A program made the translations under genes and the position numbers. A stretch of DNA of 36,329 nt, taken from Pseudomonadota bacterium. Its GTDB lineage: Bacteria > Desulfobacterota > Desulfobacteria > Desulfobacterales > Desulfobacteraceae. Where the stretch lies: the NCBI GenBank assembly GCA_018812385.1, contig JAHJDU010000072.1, forward strand, positions 1 to 36,329. The letters run 5' to 3'. Positions 1 to 7,484 of this stretch are shown here, in pieces. The notes under the pieces are model-generated. The model ran no database searches. It was given only the letters and a program-made list of their open reading frames with translations, and had not been told where the DNA came from. Every line of letters begins with the position of its first letter. The first letter of the stretch is position 1.

Positions 1-1
1 A

Positions 2-403
2 TTATTGGATATTCGGTCTTGCGACCTAGAAAAAGACCCTGTAAATGGGTTTAGCGACCCTGTAAAAGAGTTTAGCGACTCAAAAAAAGACGTAAAAAAT
101 ATCACGTACGACGTAAAAAAAGACCTAGAAAACAGGCTTCCCGACCTAGAAAAAGACCTAGAAAGCAGATTTAATCTGACTAAAAATCAGATACTGATAA
201 TAAAAGGCGTGCTGGAAAATAAAAAAATCACCCAGCAATTATTATCTGAAATTGTGGGCATATCCCCGAAAAACATACGTAAAAATATGCAAAAACTTAA
301 AGAAAATGGAATCTTAAAAAGAATAGGCCCGGATAAAGGCGGGTATTGGAAAGTGCATGTTAATCTGTCTGAAACAGATATAAAAAATAATGAGCTGAAA
401 TGA
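2..403 (+). CDS. C-terminal part of a RecG/AAA_4-type (putative DNA-binding/ATP-binding) protein with winged-helix domain; probably 5' truncated by the window edge
   Basis: The frame is open to the window start. The C-terminus LTKNQILIIKGVLENKKITQQLLSEIVGISPKNIRKNMQKLKENGILKRIGPDKGGYWKVH resembles the winged HTH at the end of AAA_4/RecG-like proteins, and is preceded by a repetitive charged linker. Confidence 0.55.
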   Translation, partial: LLDIRSCDLEKDPVNGFSDPVKEFSDSKKDVKNITYDVKKDLENRLPDLEKDLESRFNLTKNQILIIKGVLENKKITQQLLSEIVGISPKNIRKNMQKLKENGILKRIGPDKGGYWKVHVNLSETDIKNNELK

Positions 404-611
404 TACCCGCCATCCTTTCACAGCAGTTAAAACAAGGGGCAGAGGATTTTTTAAAGAACAGGCATTTGATCTCCTGTCCGGACTCGGTCTTCATCCGTTA
501 ACAGGTGATTTAAAAAACTTTTGGGCGGTTGCCGTTTCCGGGAATTGGCGTATTATTTTTCGATTTGAAAACAATAACGTCATTGATGTAAACTACGACG
601 ATTATCATTAG
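399..611 (+). pseudogene. HigB-type (RelE superfamily) toxin remnant, internally shortened and without a proper start codon
   Basis: The frame encodes ...TAVKTRGRGFFKEQAFDLLSGLGLHPLTGDLKNFWAVAVSGNWRIIFRFENNNVIDVNYDDYH*, matching the HigB C-terminus (LHPLKGDLKGFWSV.VNGNWRI.FRF...V.DY.DYH). The central ~25-30 residues are missing, and the in-frame upstream stop (396-398) leaves no ATG. Confidence 0.7.
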
Positions 612-636
612 TTTTAAATAAATAAGGATTAAGAAA

Positions 637-942
637 ATGGTTATGTTTGATCCACCACACCCGGGAGAAGCGATAAGAGAATTTTGTATTGAGCCTCTTG
701 GATTGACAGTTACAGAGGCGGCAAAAGGACTTAATGTATCCCGTAAAACTCTTTCAGCCCTGCTTAATGGTCGTTTCGGGATATCTCCGGAAATGGCTAT
801 AAGATTATCAAAAGCATTTGGCGGGAGTGCAGAAAGTTGGTTGATACAACAGGCGCAATATGATCTCTGGCAGGCAAACCATAAGGGAACAGAATTTAAA
901 GTAAAATCTTTTATTCCAACTTCCCCTGAGTTTAGTTATTAA
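637..942 (+). CDS. higA: HigA family antitoxin (XRE HTH)
   Basis: 101 aa: [80 protein letters not shown] is the classic HigA pattern. It lies directly downstream of the higB remnant. Confidence 0.93.
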   Translation: MVMFDPPHPGEAIREFCIEPLGLTVTEAAKGLNVSRKTLSALLNGRFGISPEMAIRLSKAFGGSAESWLIQQAQYDLWQANHKGTEFKVKSFIPTSPEFSY

Positions 943-2861
943 GATTCCAAAAGCCCTAGTTCATGAAGCTTTTCTGCCGTTGGATAGCCGGTTTCGGGAT
1001 TCCATCCTCGTAATTGATAGAACTCATCTCGCATTTTTTTGAAGACTTCCCGATCCAAGGTCTGGCCTTTACGGCTTAAAACGATATCACCCTCACCGGG
1101 TACAAGCACATCAGTGTTCATAAAAACGGCTTGAACCGGATCAGTGAAATTGAATTCCGCAACTATATCATCAGTTTTTGGATCCCAACCTTCCCGCAAA
1201 AGGATGGCACGCTGTTGATTAAAGATGGTTTCACCGAATTTCAGCAGGGCATTCTCATCCAGATCTTTTCCGGTTACTGCATTGAATATGCGGGCCTCCA
1301 AGGTTGTATCACCCACTTTATCTTTTGTATGGTTTGAAAACATCAATGGCCAGCAGGAATCACACAGCCCCAGACTGTCCTTAACATAGGTACGATCTAT
1401 GATGCGTGTGGCAGCCATGGCTTTGCCTTCATGGGTATTCAGGTCCCAGGCCTTATCATGGCACCAGAATTTGGCTGCAGCCGCCCGGTAAACATCTGCG
1501 GAAACCGGTGTTGATCCGGGATATTGCAAGTTCATTACCCAGGACCCAATACTCCTGCTCACCTCATGCAGCATGGCAATGGGCTGCCGGGGCTCAAAGG
1601 CATACAGCAAACCGTTCATCAAATATTCTCTTGCCGAATAGGTAGCACCATCGCCCACTCCTGCAACTTCATTGGCAAAAAGTTTTTTGGCTTCTATGCC
1701 GAGGGTTTCTCCAGCCCTCAGTAGTCCTTCAGCCAGGATATCACCAAATCCCTGGCGATAAGCTATCATATTGCAGAGGTCTTTAAAAAATTCCCACGTT
1801 CCAAGTTTGCTGATTTCAAGATCGGTTTGGGAGTCACTCAGATAACCTGCCTTGTAACCGGCACTGATCCACTGAACAATATTGGCCATCTCCATGGTAC
1901 ATAAAGATAAATCGTTGCAAAGTCCGGTTGCATCCAGAGCCGTTTCGGCAGGTTCCCCTGGACGTCCCATAACCCAGGGAAAGTATACAAACATGGCCTG
2001 GCACTTTCTAACAACCTCTTTGTTCGATTGGGTTCGGAAGGTGGATCGCATTATACAGTCCAAACCGCACTGAAAGCAGGAGGCCTTGCCTGCACGGGAA
2101 ATTTGATCTGGAGGGTATGGATTGAATGTAGTGTCACGCTGATTTAACTTTATTGTCAAACGATTGAGCTCTTTTAATGCCTCGGGATCACAAACCCGAG
2201 GAGATTGAGTCCCTACAACAGCAATGGCATTTAGATTTTTAGCACCCAAAACCGCTCCAAAACCACCTGTTGCGCTACCCTCATTATCAGTCATCAGATT
2301 GGCATTGCGGCACAGGTTCATCCCGGCCGGACCAGTGGTAATGAAATGGGTGTTTTTGCCATGTTTTTGTTTTAAATACTCTCCTACTTTTTTAACCCCA
2401 TCAAGATGAATTGTGTCGGCATCTTGAAGCGTTGCTTTTCCATCTGAAATGAATAAATAAACAGGTCGACTAGCTTTCCCGGATACCATTAGCCCATCAA
2501 AACCAGCTCTTTTTAATGCAGGCCCCCAAAATCCGCCCATGTTTCCGTAGCAGAATCCTTCCGGCATCAACATAGGTGATTTTCCCACAACCTCAAAACG
2601 TGATGCTCCTTGAGCACCTGTTGCTGTCAAAGGACCGGTTATGAAAATCAAATGATTTTCCGGGTCAAAAGCCCTGGCCGTGACAGGGACATATTCCCAG
2701 TAAAGGCGGGTGGCGATTCCCCGTCCACCTAAAAACCGATCTGCATAAGGATGAGTGTCAATCTCTGTGATGGTTTCTGAAGAAAGATCGACACTTAAAA
2801 TTTTTCCCTGCCAACCGTAATTTGAAGAATTCAAAGCATCTGTTTTTTTGTTTTCATCCAT
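939..2861 (-). CDS. Aldehyde:ferredoxin oxidoreductase family protein (tungstopterin)
   Basis: 640 aa; N-terminus [20 protein letters not shown]...[41 protein letters not shown], and Fe-S motif [12 protein letters not shown] with later [15 protein letters not shown] lies just upstream of the ATG. The stop overlaps the higA stop (convergent). Confidence 0.93.
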   Translation of the reverse strand: MDENKKTDALNSSNYGWQGKILSVDLSSETITEIDTHPYADRFLGGRGIATRLYWEYVPVTARAFDPENHLIFITGPLTATGAQGASRFEVVGKSPMLMPEGFCYGNMGGFWGPALKRAGFDGLMVSGKASRPVYLFISDGKATLQDADTIHLDGVKKVGEYLKQKHGKNTHFITTGPAGMNLCRNANLMTDNEGSATGGFGAVLGAKNLNAIAVVGTQSPRVCDPEALKELNRLTIKLNQRDTTFNPYPPDQISRAGKASCFQCGLDCIMRSTFRTQSNKEVVRKCQAMFVYFPWVMGRPGEPAETALDATGLCNDLSLCTMEMANIVQWISAGYKAGYLSDSQTDLEISKLGTWEFFKDLCNMIAYRQGFGDILAEGLLRAGETLGIEAKKLFANEVAGVGDGATYSAREYLMNGLLYAFEPRQPIAMLHEVSRSIGSWVMNLQYPGSTPVSADVYRAAAAKFWCHDKAWDLNTHEGKAMAATRIIDRTYVKDSLGLCDSCWPLMFSNHTKDKVGDTTLEARIFNAVTGKDLDENALLKFGETIFNQQRAILLREGWDPKTDDIVAEFNFTDPVQAVFMNTDVLVPGEGDIVLSRKGQTLDREVFKKMRDEFYQLRGWNPETGYPTAEKLHELGLLES

Positions 2862-2884
2862 ATTCGCCTCCTATTTAATTCAGT

Positions 2885-3073
2885 TCAAAATTCCATAAAA
2901 ATCAAAGGTATCATGAAGAGCTGATAAATAACAGTTGAAGATATCAGAAATAATGCAATCATTACTGCAGTAATAAAGGATAAACAAATCCTTCTTGCAA
3001 GGGGGATAAATTTCCCAAATAAAAAATGTTCAGTACCATATTTTTCTAAAAAGGCAGCACTATTGATGCTCTT
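2885..3073 (-). pseudogene. Possible remnant of a membrane protein (DedA/SNARE-like motif), no start codon
   Basis: Open frame KSINSAAFLEKYGTEHFLFGKFIPLARRICLSFITAVMIALFLISSTVIYQLFMIPLIFMEF*. 'KYG...FLFGKFIPLAR' resembles the DedA 'KHG...ligRFiPgvR' signature, followed by hydrophobic segments. No upstream ATG/GTG/TTG in frame before the stop at 3074-3076. Confidence 0.25.
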
Positions 3074-3275
3074 TTAATCGTTGCCTGATCTTGCGGGGAA
3101 GCTTGATATTTAAATTGTTTATTAAAAATTCTTTGAACTCTGAAAGTGCTTGAATTCTGCCTTCAAGGAATTTTGCTTTTTCAGGTTCATTTGAAGCATT
3201 ATCAACACATTTTTTTGCTTCATTTAGTTTTTTATCTATTATTTCATGAAGGTTAAGTAAATATATATAGGCCAT
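3060..3275 (-). CDS. Small hypothetical protein (71 aa), paralog of the neighbouring 66-aa ORF
   Basis: MAYIYLLNLHEIIDKKLNEAKKCVDNASNEPEKAKFLEGRIQALSEFKEFLINNL...; similar size and pattern to the 3294-3494 product. Confidence 0.6.
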   Translation of the reverse strand: MAYIYLLNLHEIIDKKLNEAKKCVDNASNEPEKAKFLEGRIQALSEFKEFLINNLNIKLPRKIRQRLKEHQ

Positions 3276-3293
3276 TTTATTTCCTTAAATATA

Positions 3294-3494
3294 TCATTTA
3301 TAATACTTATGGGTGTCAAGATCGATTTGATCAGTCAAGTATTTTCTGATACTGAACAATTCTTCTAACTGTCCATCATAAAACTGCACATTTTCAGAGT
3401 CATCAAGGCTTTTTGCCTCTTTTTTATTTTTTTGTGCGGTCTCTATTTTTGATGTCAGATAATCATGGATTTTCACTGAATATTCATGTGCCAC
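3294..3494 (-). CDS. Small hypothetical protein (66 aa), tandem paralog
   Basis: MAHEYSVKIHDYLTSKIETAQKNKKEAKSLDDSENVQFYDGQLEELFSIRKYLTDQIDL...; shares the (L/I)H-(E/D)-x-(I/L)-x-x-K-(L/I)-x-x-A and F-(L/Y)-(E/D)-G-(R/Q)-(I/L) pattern with its neighbour. Confidence 0.6.
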   Translation of the reverse strand: MAHEYSVKIHDYLTSKIETAQKNKKEAKSLDDSENVQFYDGQLEELFSIRKYLTDQIDLDTHKYYK

Positions 3495-3511
3495 TTAATA
3501 TATCTCCGCTC

Positions 3512-3922
3512 TTAATACATTTTATTGAAATCCACACAATATTTCAGAGGGGCACCCGATTGAAACCGTTGAAAATTTTCCATGAAAATGGGAGCGATAT
3601 CGATTGGAAAGCTTATAGCAGCCGTATGGGCCGTAATGAGAATCCCCTTGGTTTTCCAGAAAGGGTGATCAGGTGGCAATGGTTCTGTCTTGAACACATC
3701 CAGCACAGCTCCGGCGATATGCCCATTACGGACGGCATTCAAAAGGGCGGCCTCATCCAGGACAATGTTCACCTCTTCACTATACATCTCAGCCTCGTCC
3801 GGGGTATTAGCGGCATGTACTTCAAGTCTTTCTATATCAGCATCCCGAAGAATCCGGGCGTAAGAATCCGAATCCCTGGCCAAAATCAGCAGTTTATTTT
3901 TAATAGATCCCATTGTGTGCAA
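3512..3922 (-). pseudogene. D-2-hydroxyacid dehydrogenase with internal in-frame deletion of the NAD-binding core
   Basis: N-terminus NKLLILARDSDSYARILRDADIERLEVHAANTPDEAEMYSEEVNIVLDEA joins directly to DEAALLNAVRNGHIAGAVLDVFKTEPLPPDHPFWKTKGILITAHTAAISFPIDIAPIFMENFQRFQSGAPL (canonical GhrA/2-HDH C-terminus). The Rossmann domain and catalytic Arg/Glu are absent. Confidence 0.75.
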
Positions 3923-3993
3923 AACTATATCCGTTCATGATTGATGTGGTCAAGTAAAACTCCATTTAATGAATGAAACAAAATTATTACACA

Positions 3994-5394
3994 TCAGCTC
4001 TTGAAATCGACCTTTCTGATACCGTGTTTGGAAAGAAGTTTATGGAGTTGTCGGCGGCTTATCCCTGCAGTCATTGAGGCTTGATTTATTTTACCTGAAT
4101 GGGCCTTGAGGACAGCGCATAGGTATTCGGTTTCAGCTTTGGCCACGGCCTTCTGCCGAATCTCTGCCAGGGTTCCCAGGTAAGTGCTGGGGGAAGGCAT
4201 GTTTGTTTTTGAGCCGGTGAAAAGGTCGGCCGGAAAGACCGAAACACCTAAAAAGGGCTTATCTCCAAGTATAAAGGCCCGCTGAAGAAGATTCTCCAGC
4301 TCCCGGATATTACCGGGCCAGGCGTAATTGTCAAACGCCTCCATGACTTCCGGGGTAACCCCTTTGATCTGTTTTTCATGCTTCGAATTGAGCTGATCTA
4401 TAAAAAAAGTGATGAAAAGTGGGAGATCTTTTTTTCTCAGCCTTAAGGCCGGGATTTCAATGGGGAAAATATTCAACCGGAAATAAAGGTCTTTCCTGAA
4501 CTCCCCCCGGTCGACCATCTGCTCCAGGTCACTGTTAGATGCGGCGATCACCCTCACATCCGTTGAAAAGGTTTTTTCACTGCCCACGGGCTGGAATGTT
4601 TTATCCTGAAGGACCTGCAGCATCTTGATCTGGGTTGCCGCAGTAACAGTACCGATCTCGTCCAGAAAAATCGTCCCCCGGGATGCCTGCTCAAATTTTC
4701 CTTTTTTATTTCTGATCGCCCCTGTAAAAGAACCTTTTTCATGCCCAAACAGCTCGCTTTCGATCAAAGATTCCGGTATTGCCCCACAATGGACGTTCAA
4801 CATGGGACCGGCCGAACGGCCCGATTTTTCATGAATCAGGCGGGCAATAATCCCTTTGCCAACACCTGTTTCTCCGGTGAGGAGCACCGTGGTTTCCGTC
4901 TGGCTGACCAGGGCAATTTTTTCAAAAACCCGTTTCATTGTTTCCGAACGGGTCTTCAGCATCTCTAAAAACCCGCTCTGGCTATCCTGGGTTATGAAAT
5001 GCTTTGCCTGCTGTGACGAGTCCATGTGCCTTAGGACCGATGCAACGGCCTTGTTCATCTGGGCAAAACCGGCAGGACAGAGCAGGTAACTGCTTGCCCC
5101 TGCTTCCACGGCTTTAATGGCTATTTGAATATTGCCCTTGGTGGTAAGGATAATAAACCGAGCCATCGGATTTATTTCCCAGAAATCTGAAAACAGTTTT
5201 TTAAAGGCTGAGCGGTCAGGCAGACCCGAAATTGCCGCATCAATCAGTACAACGGCTGTCTTCTGCGCTTCAAAAACCTGCAACCCCTTGTTCAATGACC
5301 TGGCCGTGAGCAGGTCAATATCAGGGCCAATCTCCCTGGTGATGGCCTCGATAATTATTTTTTCCTTTGAAATAAGCAAAACCCGGATTTTCAT
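3994..5394 (-). CDS. Sigma54-dependent transcriptional activator (NtrC-like: degenerate receiver, AAA+, Fis-type HTH)
   Basis: GETGVGKG Walker A, HEKGSFTGAIRNKKG (GAFTGA loop), FLDEIGTV Walker B, NYAWPGNIRELENLLQRA, and C-terminal SGKINQASMTAGISRRQLHKLLSKHGI. Confidence 0.95.
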   Translation of the reverse strand: MKIRVLLISKEKIIIEAITREIGPDIDLLTARSLNKGLQVFEAQKTAVVLIDAAISGLPDRSAFKKLFSDFWEINPMARFIILTTKGNIQIAIKAVEAGASSYLLCPAGFAQMNKAVASVLRHMDSSQQAKHFITQDSQSGFLEMLKTRSETMKRVFEKIALVSQTETTVLLTGETGVGKGIIARLIHEKSGRSAGPMLNVHCGAIPESLIESELFGHEKGSFTGAIRNKKGKFEQASRGTIFLDEIGTVTAATQIKMLQVLQDKTFQPVGSEKTFSTDVRVIAASNSDLEQMVDRGEFRKDLYFRLNIFPIEIPALRLRKKDLPLFITFFIDQLNSKHEKQIKGVTPEVMEAFDNYAWPGNIRELENLLQRAFILGDKPFLGVSVFPADLFTGSKTNMPSPSTYLGTLAEIRQKAVAKAETEYLCAVLKAHSGKINQASMTAGISRRQLHKLLSKHGIRKVDFKS

Positions 5395-5430
5395 GGTGAT
5401 TTTACCGGCACGCCATCTTTACGAAAAAAA

Positions 5431-7059
5431 TCAAGATGGACCTGCCACACTGCCCTCCCTCCTGATTTCAGCAATCCCCTGGAACTCTTTTTTTGTCTGG
5501 CATTGCATTGCCCCGTAAATGGCACCAAGGTAGAAAGAACGGGCTGATCGCCTGTCAATGGTGTATCCCAGGTTCTCCAAATGGGTAATGATCGACGGAT
5601 CAAACCGGTCGGCCTCCAGGCTGATCACACCTCCCATGGAACAGTGCATCCGGGGAAAATCAACAGCCTGGGCAAGGGAGCGTTCCCCGTCCACCACCTG
5701 AATGATAAACTGTGCCATGGCAGAAAAAATCCTTTCACTCCCCGGACTGCCAAATGTAATCCATGGTTTCCCCCTATGGAACAGAATGCTGGGGGCGACG
5801 GACGACCAGGGAGTGGCATTTGGCCTGAGATAGTGGGGGTGGCCCGGGTCCTTGATCTCCATGGTATTAATATAATTATTGTACAAAAAACCAAGCCCCT
5901 GGGCAGCGGTTTTTGATCCATAGATCGATTCAATGGACTGGCTGATGCCGATTGCATTACCCTCCTTGTCCATCACTGAAAAATGGGTGGTGTCATTGCC
6001 CGAGGACCGGGGATCTTTTACCGGAAGATACGGATCAATGGTCTGTTGGATTGATCTGGCCAGTTCAGATGCAAATGATGGAGATGTCATGGTCATATCC
6101 TGGGTCTGGGAATAAAGAGCAGGATGGATGATCTGCTGGCGTCTCTGAAGCAGGGCCCGGCGAAAGGTTTCAGCCAGCACATGGGCACTTTTCGAGGTCA
6201 TCTGACTGATAAACCCGGGCTTTAAATTATTCAGCATTAACAGAACCAGCAGCAGGGTTCGTCCGGCTGCCGGCGGCGGAACGGTACAGACGTCCACATC
6301 CCTGAAATTCCTCACCAAAGGATCTCTCTCAATGGGCCATGGAATCAGGGCAAGATCATCGCTCCTGAGAAAGCCGTTATTGGCTCTCATATCCTCACCC
6401 ATCTGCTGGGCAATCTTGCCAAGATAAAATGATCTGGGGCCATCATCGGCAATGATTTCCATCAAATTAGCCAGGTCTTTCTGTATAAACAGGTCTCCCA
6501 CATCATAGGGCACTATTCCATTTTTCAGGAAATACCGGGCAGCTGTATCAGATCTTGAATTTAAAAATGCTTTCAAATGGATTTTCTGGTGATAATTCTG
6601 CAATGGTGTTATCCGGTATCCGTACCTGGCAAGATCAATGGCAGGCCCGAGAATCCGGGACCACTCCAACCGGCCGTAGGTCATGTGCAGATACCCGATA
6701 AACGCCAAAAGGCTTGGCACTGTCGCTGACTGATACCCCATGGAATGCTGCTGGTCTGCAAAATGTCTGATATGGGCAAGGGAGGGGACCCTGCTCGAAC
6801 CATCCAGGGCAATGGTTTTGCCGTTAATATGGAGGATGGCCATGCCCTGGCCACCCAGCCCGCTGGACTGGGGCTCACAGACACAGAGAGCCAGGGAGGC
6901 TGCGCAGGCTGCATCCACGGCGTTTCCCCCTTTTTCAAGCATTTGAACGCCTGCCTGGGTGGCCTCGTTAAATGCAGTCACCACAATACCATTATCGGCT
7001 CTCCCGAACTTTTCATTTTCAGCTGAAGAAAAATAATTTTCAATCTTGTTCAGATCCAT
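5431..7059 (-). CDS. ggt: Gamma-glutamyltransferase family protein (GGT-1), no signal peptide visible
   Basis: EKGGNAVDAACAASLALCVCEPQSSGLGGQGMAIL, catalytic Thr region SSGNDTTHFSVMDKEGNAIGISQSI, and GSPGSERIF near the C-terminus. Confidence 0.93.
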   Translation of the reverse strand: MDLNKIENYFSSAENEKFGRADNGIVVTAFNEATQAGVQMLEKGGNAVDAACAASLALCVCEPQSSGLGGQGMAILHINGKTIALDGSSRVPSLAHIRHFADQQHSMGYQSATVPSLLAFIGYLHMTYGRLEWSRILGPAIDLARYGYRITPLQNYHQKIHLKAFLNSRSDTAARYFLKNGIVPYDVGDLFIQKDLANLMEIIADDGPRSFYLGKIAQQMGEDMRANNGFLRSDDLALIPWPIERDPLVRNFRDVDVCTVPPPAAGRTLLLVLLMLNNLKPGFISQMTSKSAHVLAETFRRALLQRRQQIIHPALYSQTQDMTMTSPSFASELARSIQQTIDPYLPVKDPRSSGNDTTHFSVMDKEGNAIGISQSIESIYGSKTAAQGLGFLYNNYINTMEIKDPGHPHYLRPNATPWSSVAPSILFHRGKPWITFGSPGSERIFSAMAQFIIQVVDGERSLAQAVDFPRMHCSMGGVISLEADRFDPSIITHLENLGYTIDRRSARSFYLGAIYGAMQCQTKKEFQGIAEIRREGSVAGPS

Positions 7060-7098
7060 ATCTATTCCAATTAATAATTCACATTCTCATCCAAACCA

Positions 7099-7119
7099 AT
7101 ATGGGAACTTTATGTTCCC
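7099..7119. promoter_or_regulatory. Palindromic element copy 1 (ATATGGGAACTTTATGTTCCC), putative activator binding site
   Basis: GGGAAC-N5-GTTCCC perfect inverted repeat; matches copy 2 at 18 of 21 positions with a compensatory change in both arms. Confidence 0.65.
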
Positions 7120-7329
7120 TTTTAATTCCCATTAGCTTTTCTTAGGTTGTCTCTAATAAAAAACTATCAGTTTTAATATAAATAATAATTCTTAATACCC
7201 CTTATTCTATAAAATTTACAAGAAAAAAATATAGCGGTCAAATGGCCTGGAATTCCAGATGTGGTAGTAATGAAAATTCATCAATACTATTTTAAAAAAA
7301 CGGGAATTAAAAGGCCTCAAATATTTTGG

Positions 7330-7350
7330 ATATGGGAATTATATATTCCC
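7330..7350. promoter_or_regulatory. Palindromic element copy 2 (ATATGGGAATTATATATTCCC), putative activator binding site
   Basis: GGGAAT-N5-ATTCCC perfect inverted repeat, about 100 bp upstream of the predicted sigma54 transcription start. Confidence 0.65.
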
Positions 7351-7424
7351 AAAATGAATGGTTCCGGATATTTCCCAACGTTGATAATAGCAAAACATCC
7401 TTATATTTCAATATATTATTATCG

Positions 7425-7440
7425 TGGCTCGATTATTGCT
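7425..7440 (+). promoter_or_regulatory. Putative sigma54 (-24/-12) promoter driving GGT-2 and the downstream transporter operon
   Basis: TGGCTCGATTATTGCT against consensus TGGCACG-N4-TTGCW: one mismatch, with the required GG-N10-GC spacing, 45 bp upstream of the GGT-2 start. Confidence 0.75.
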
Positions 7441-7484
7441 GACACTAATATTATGTTCGCACAAAATAAATACTGGGTGCTCCA

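Noticed and set aside
3413-3940. 175-aa plus-strand ORF
   Set aside because: Antisense to the 2-hydroxyacid dehydrogenase remnant and part of a small ORF; no domain seen.
7233-7248. Possible minus-strand sigma54 promoter (AGGCCATTTGACCGCT read on minus)
   Set aside because: GG-N10-GC spacing fits but the TTGC portion reads CCGC and it would leave a ~160-nt leader; too weak.
7247-7258. CTGGAATTCCAG 12-bp palindrome
   Set aside because: Perfect but short and contains an EcoRI-like core; it does not match the GGGAAY-N5-RTTCCC pair, so no function is claimed.
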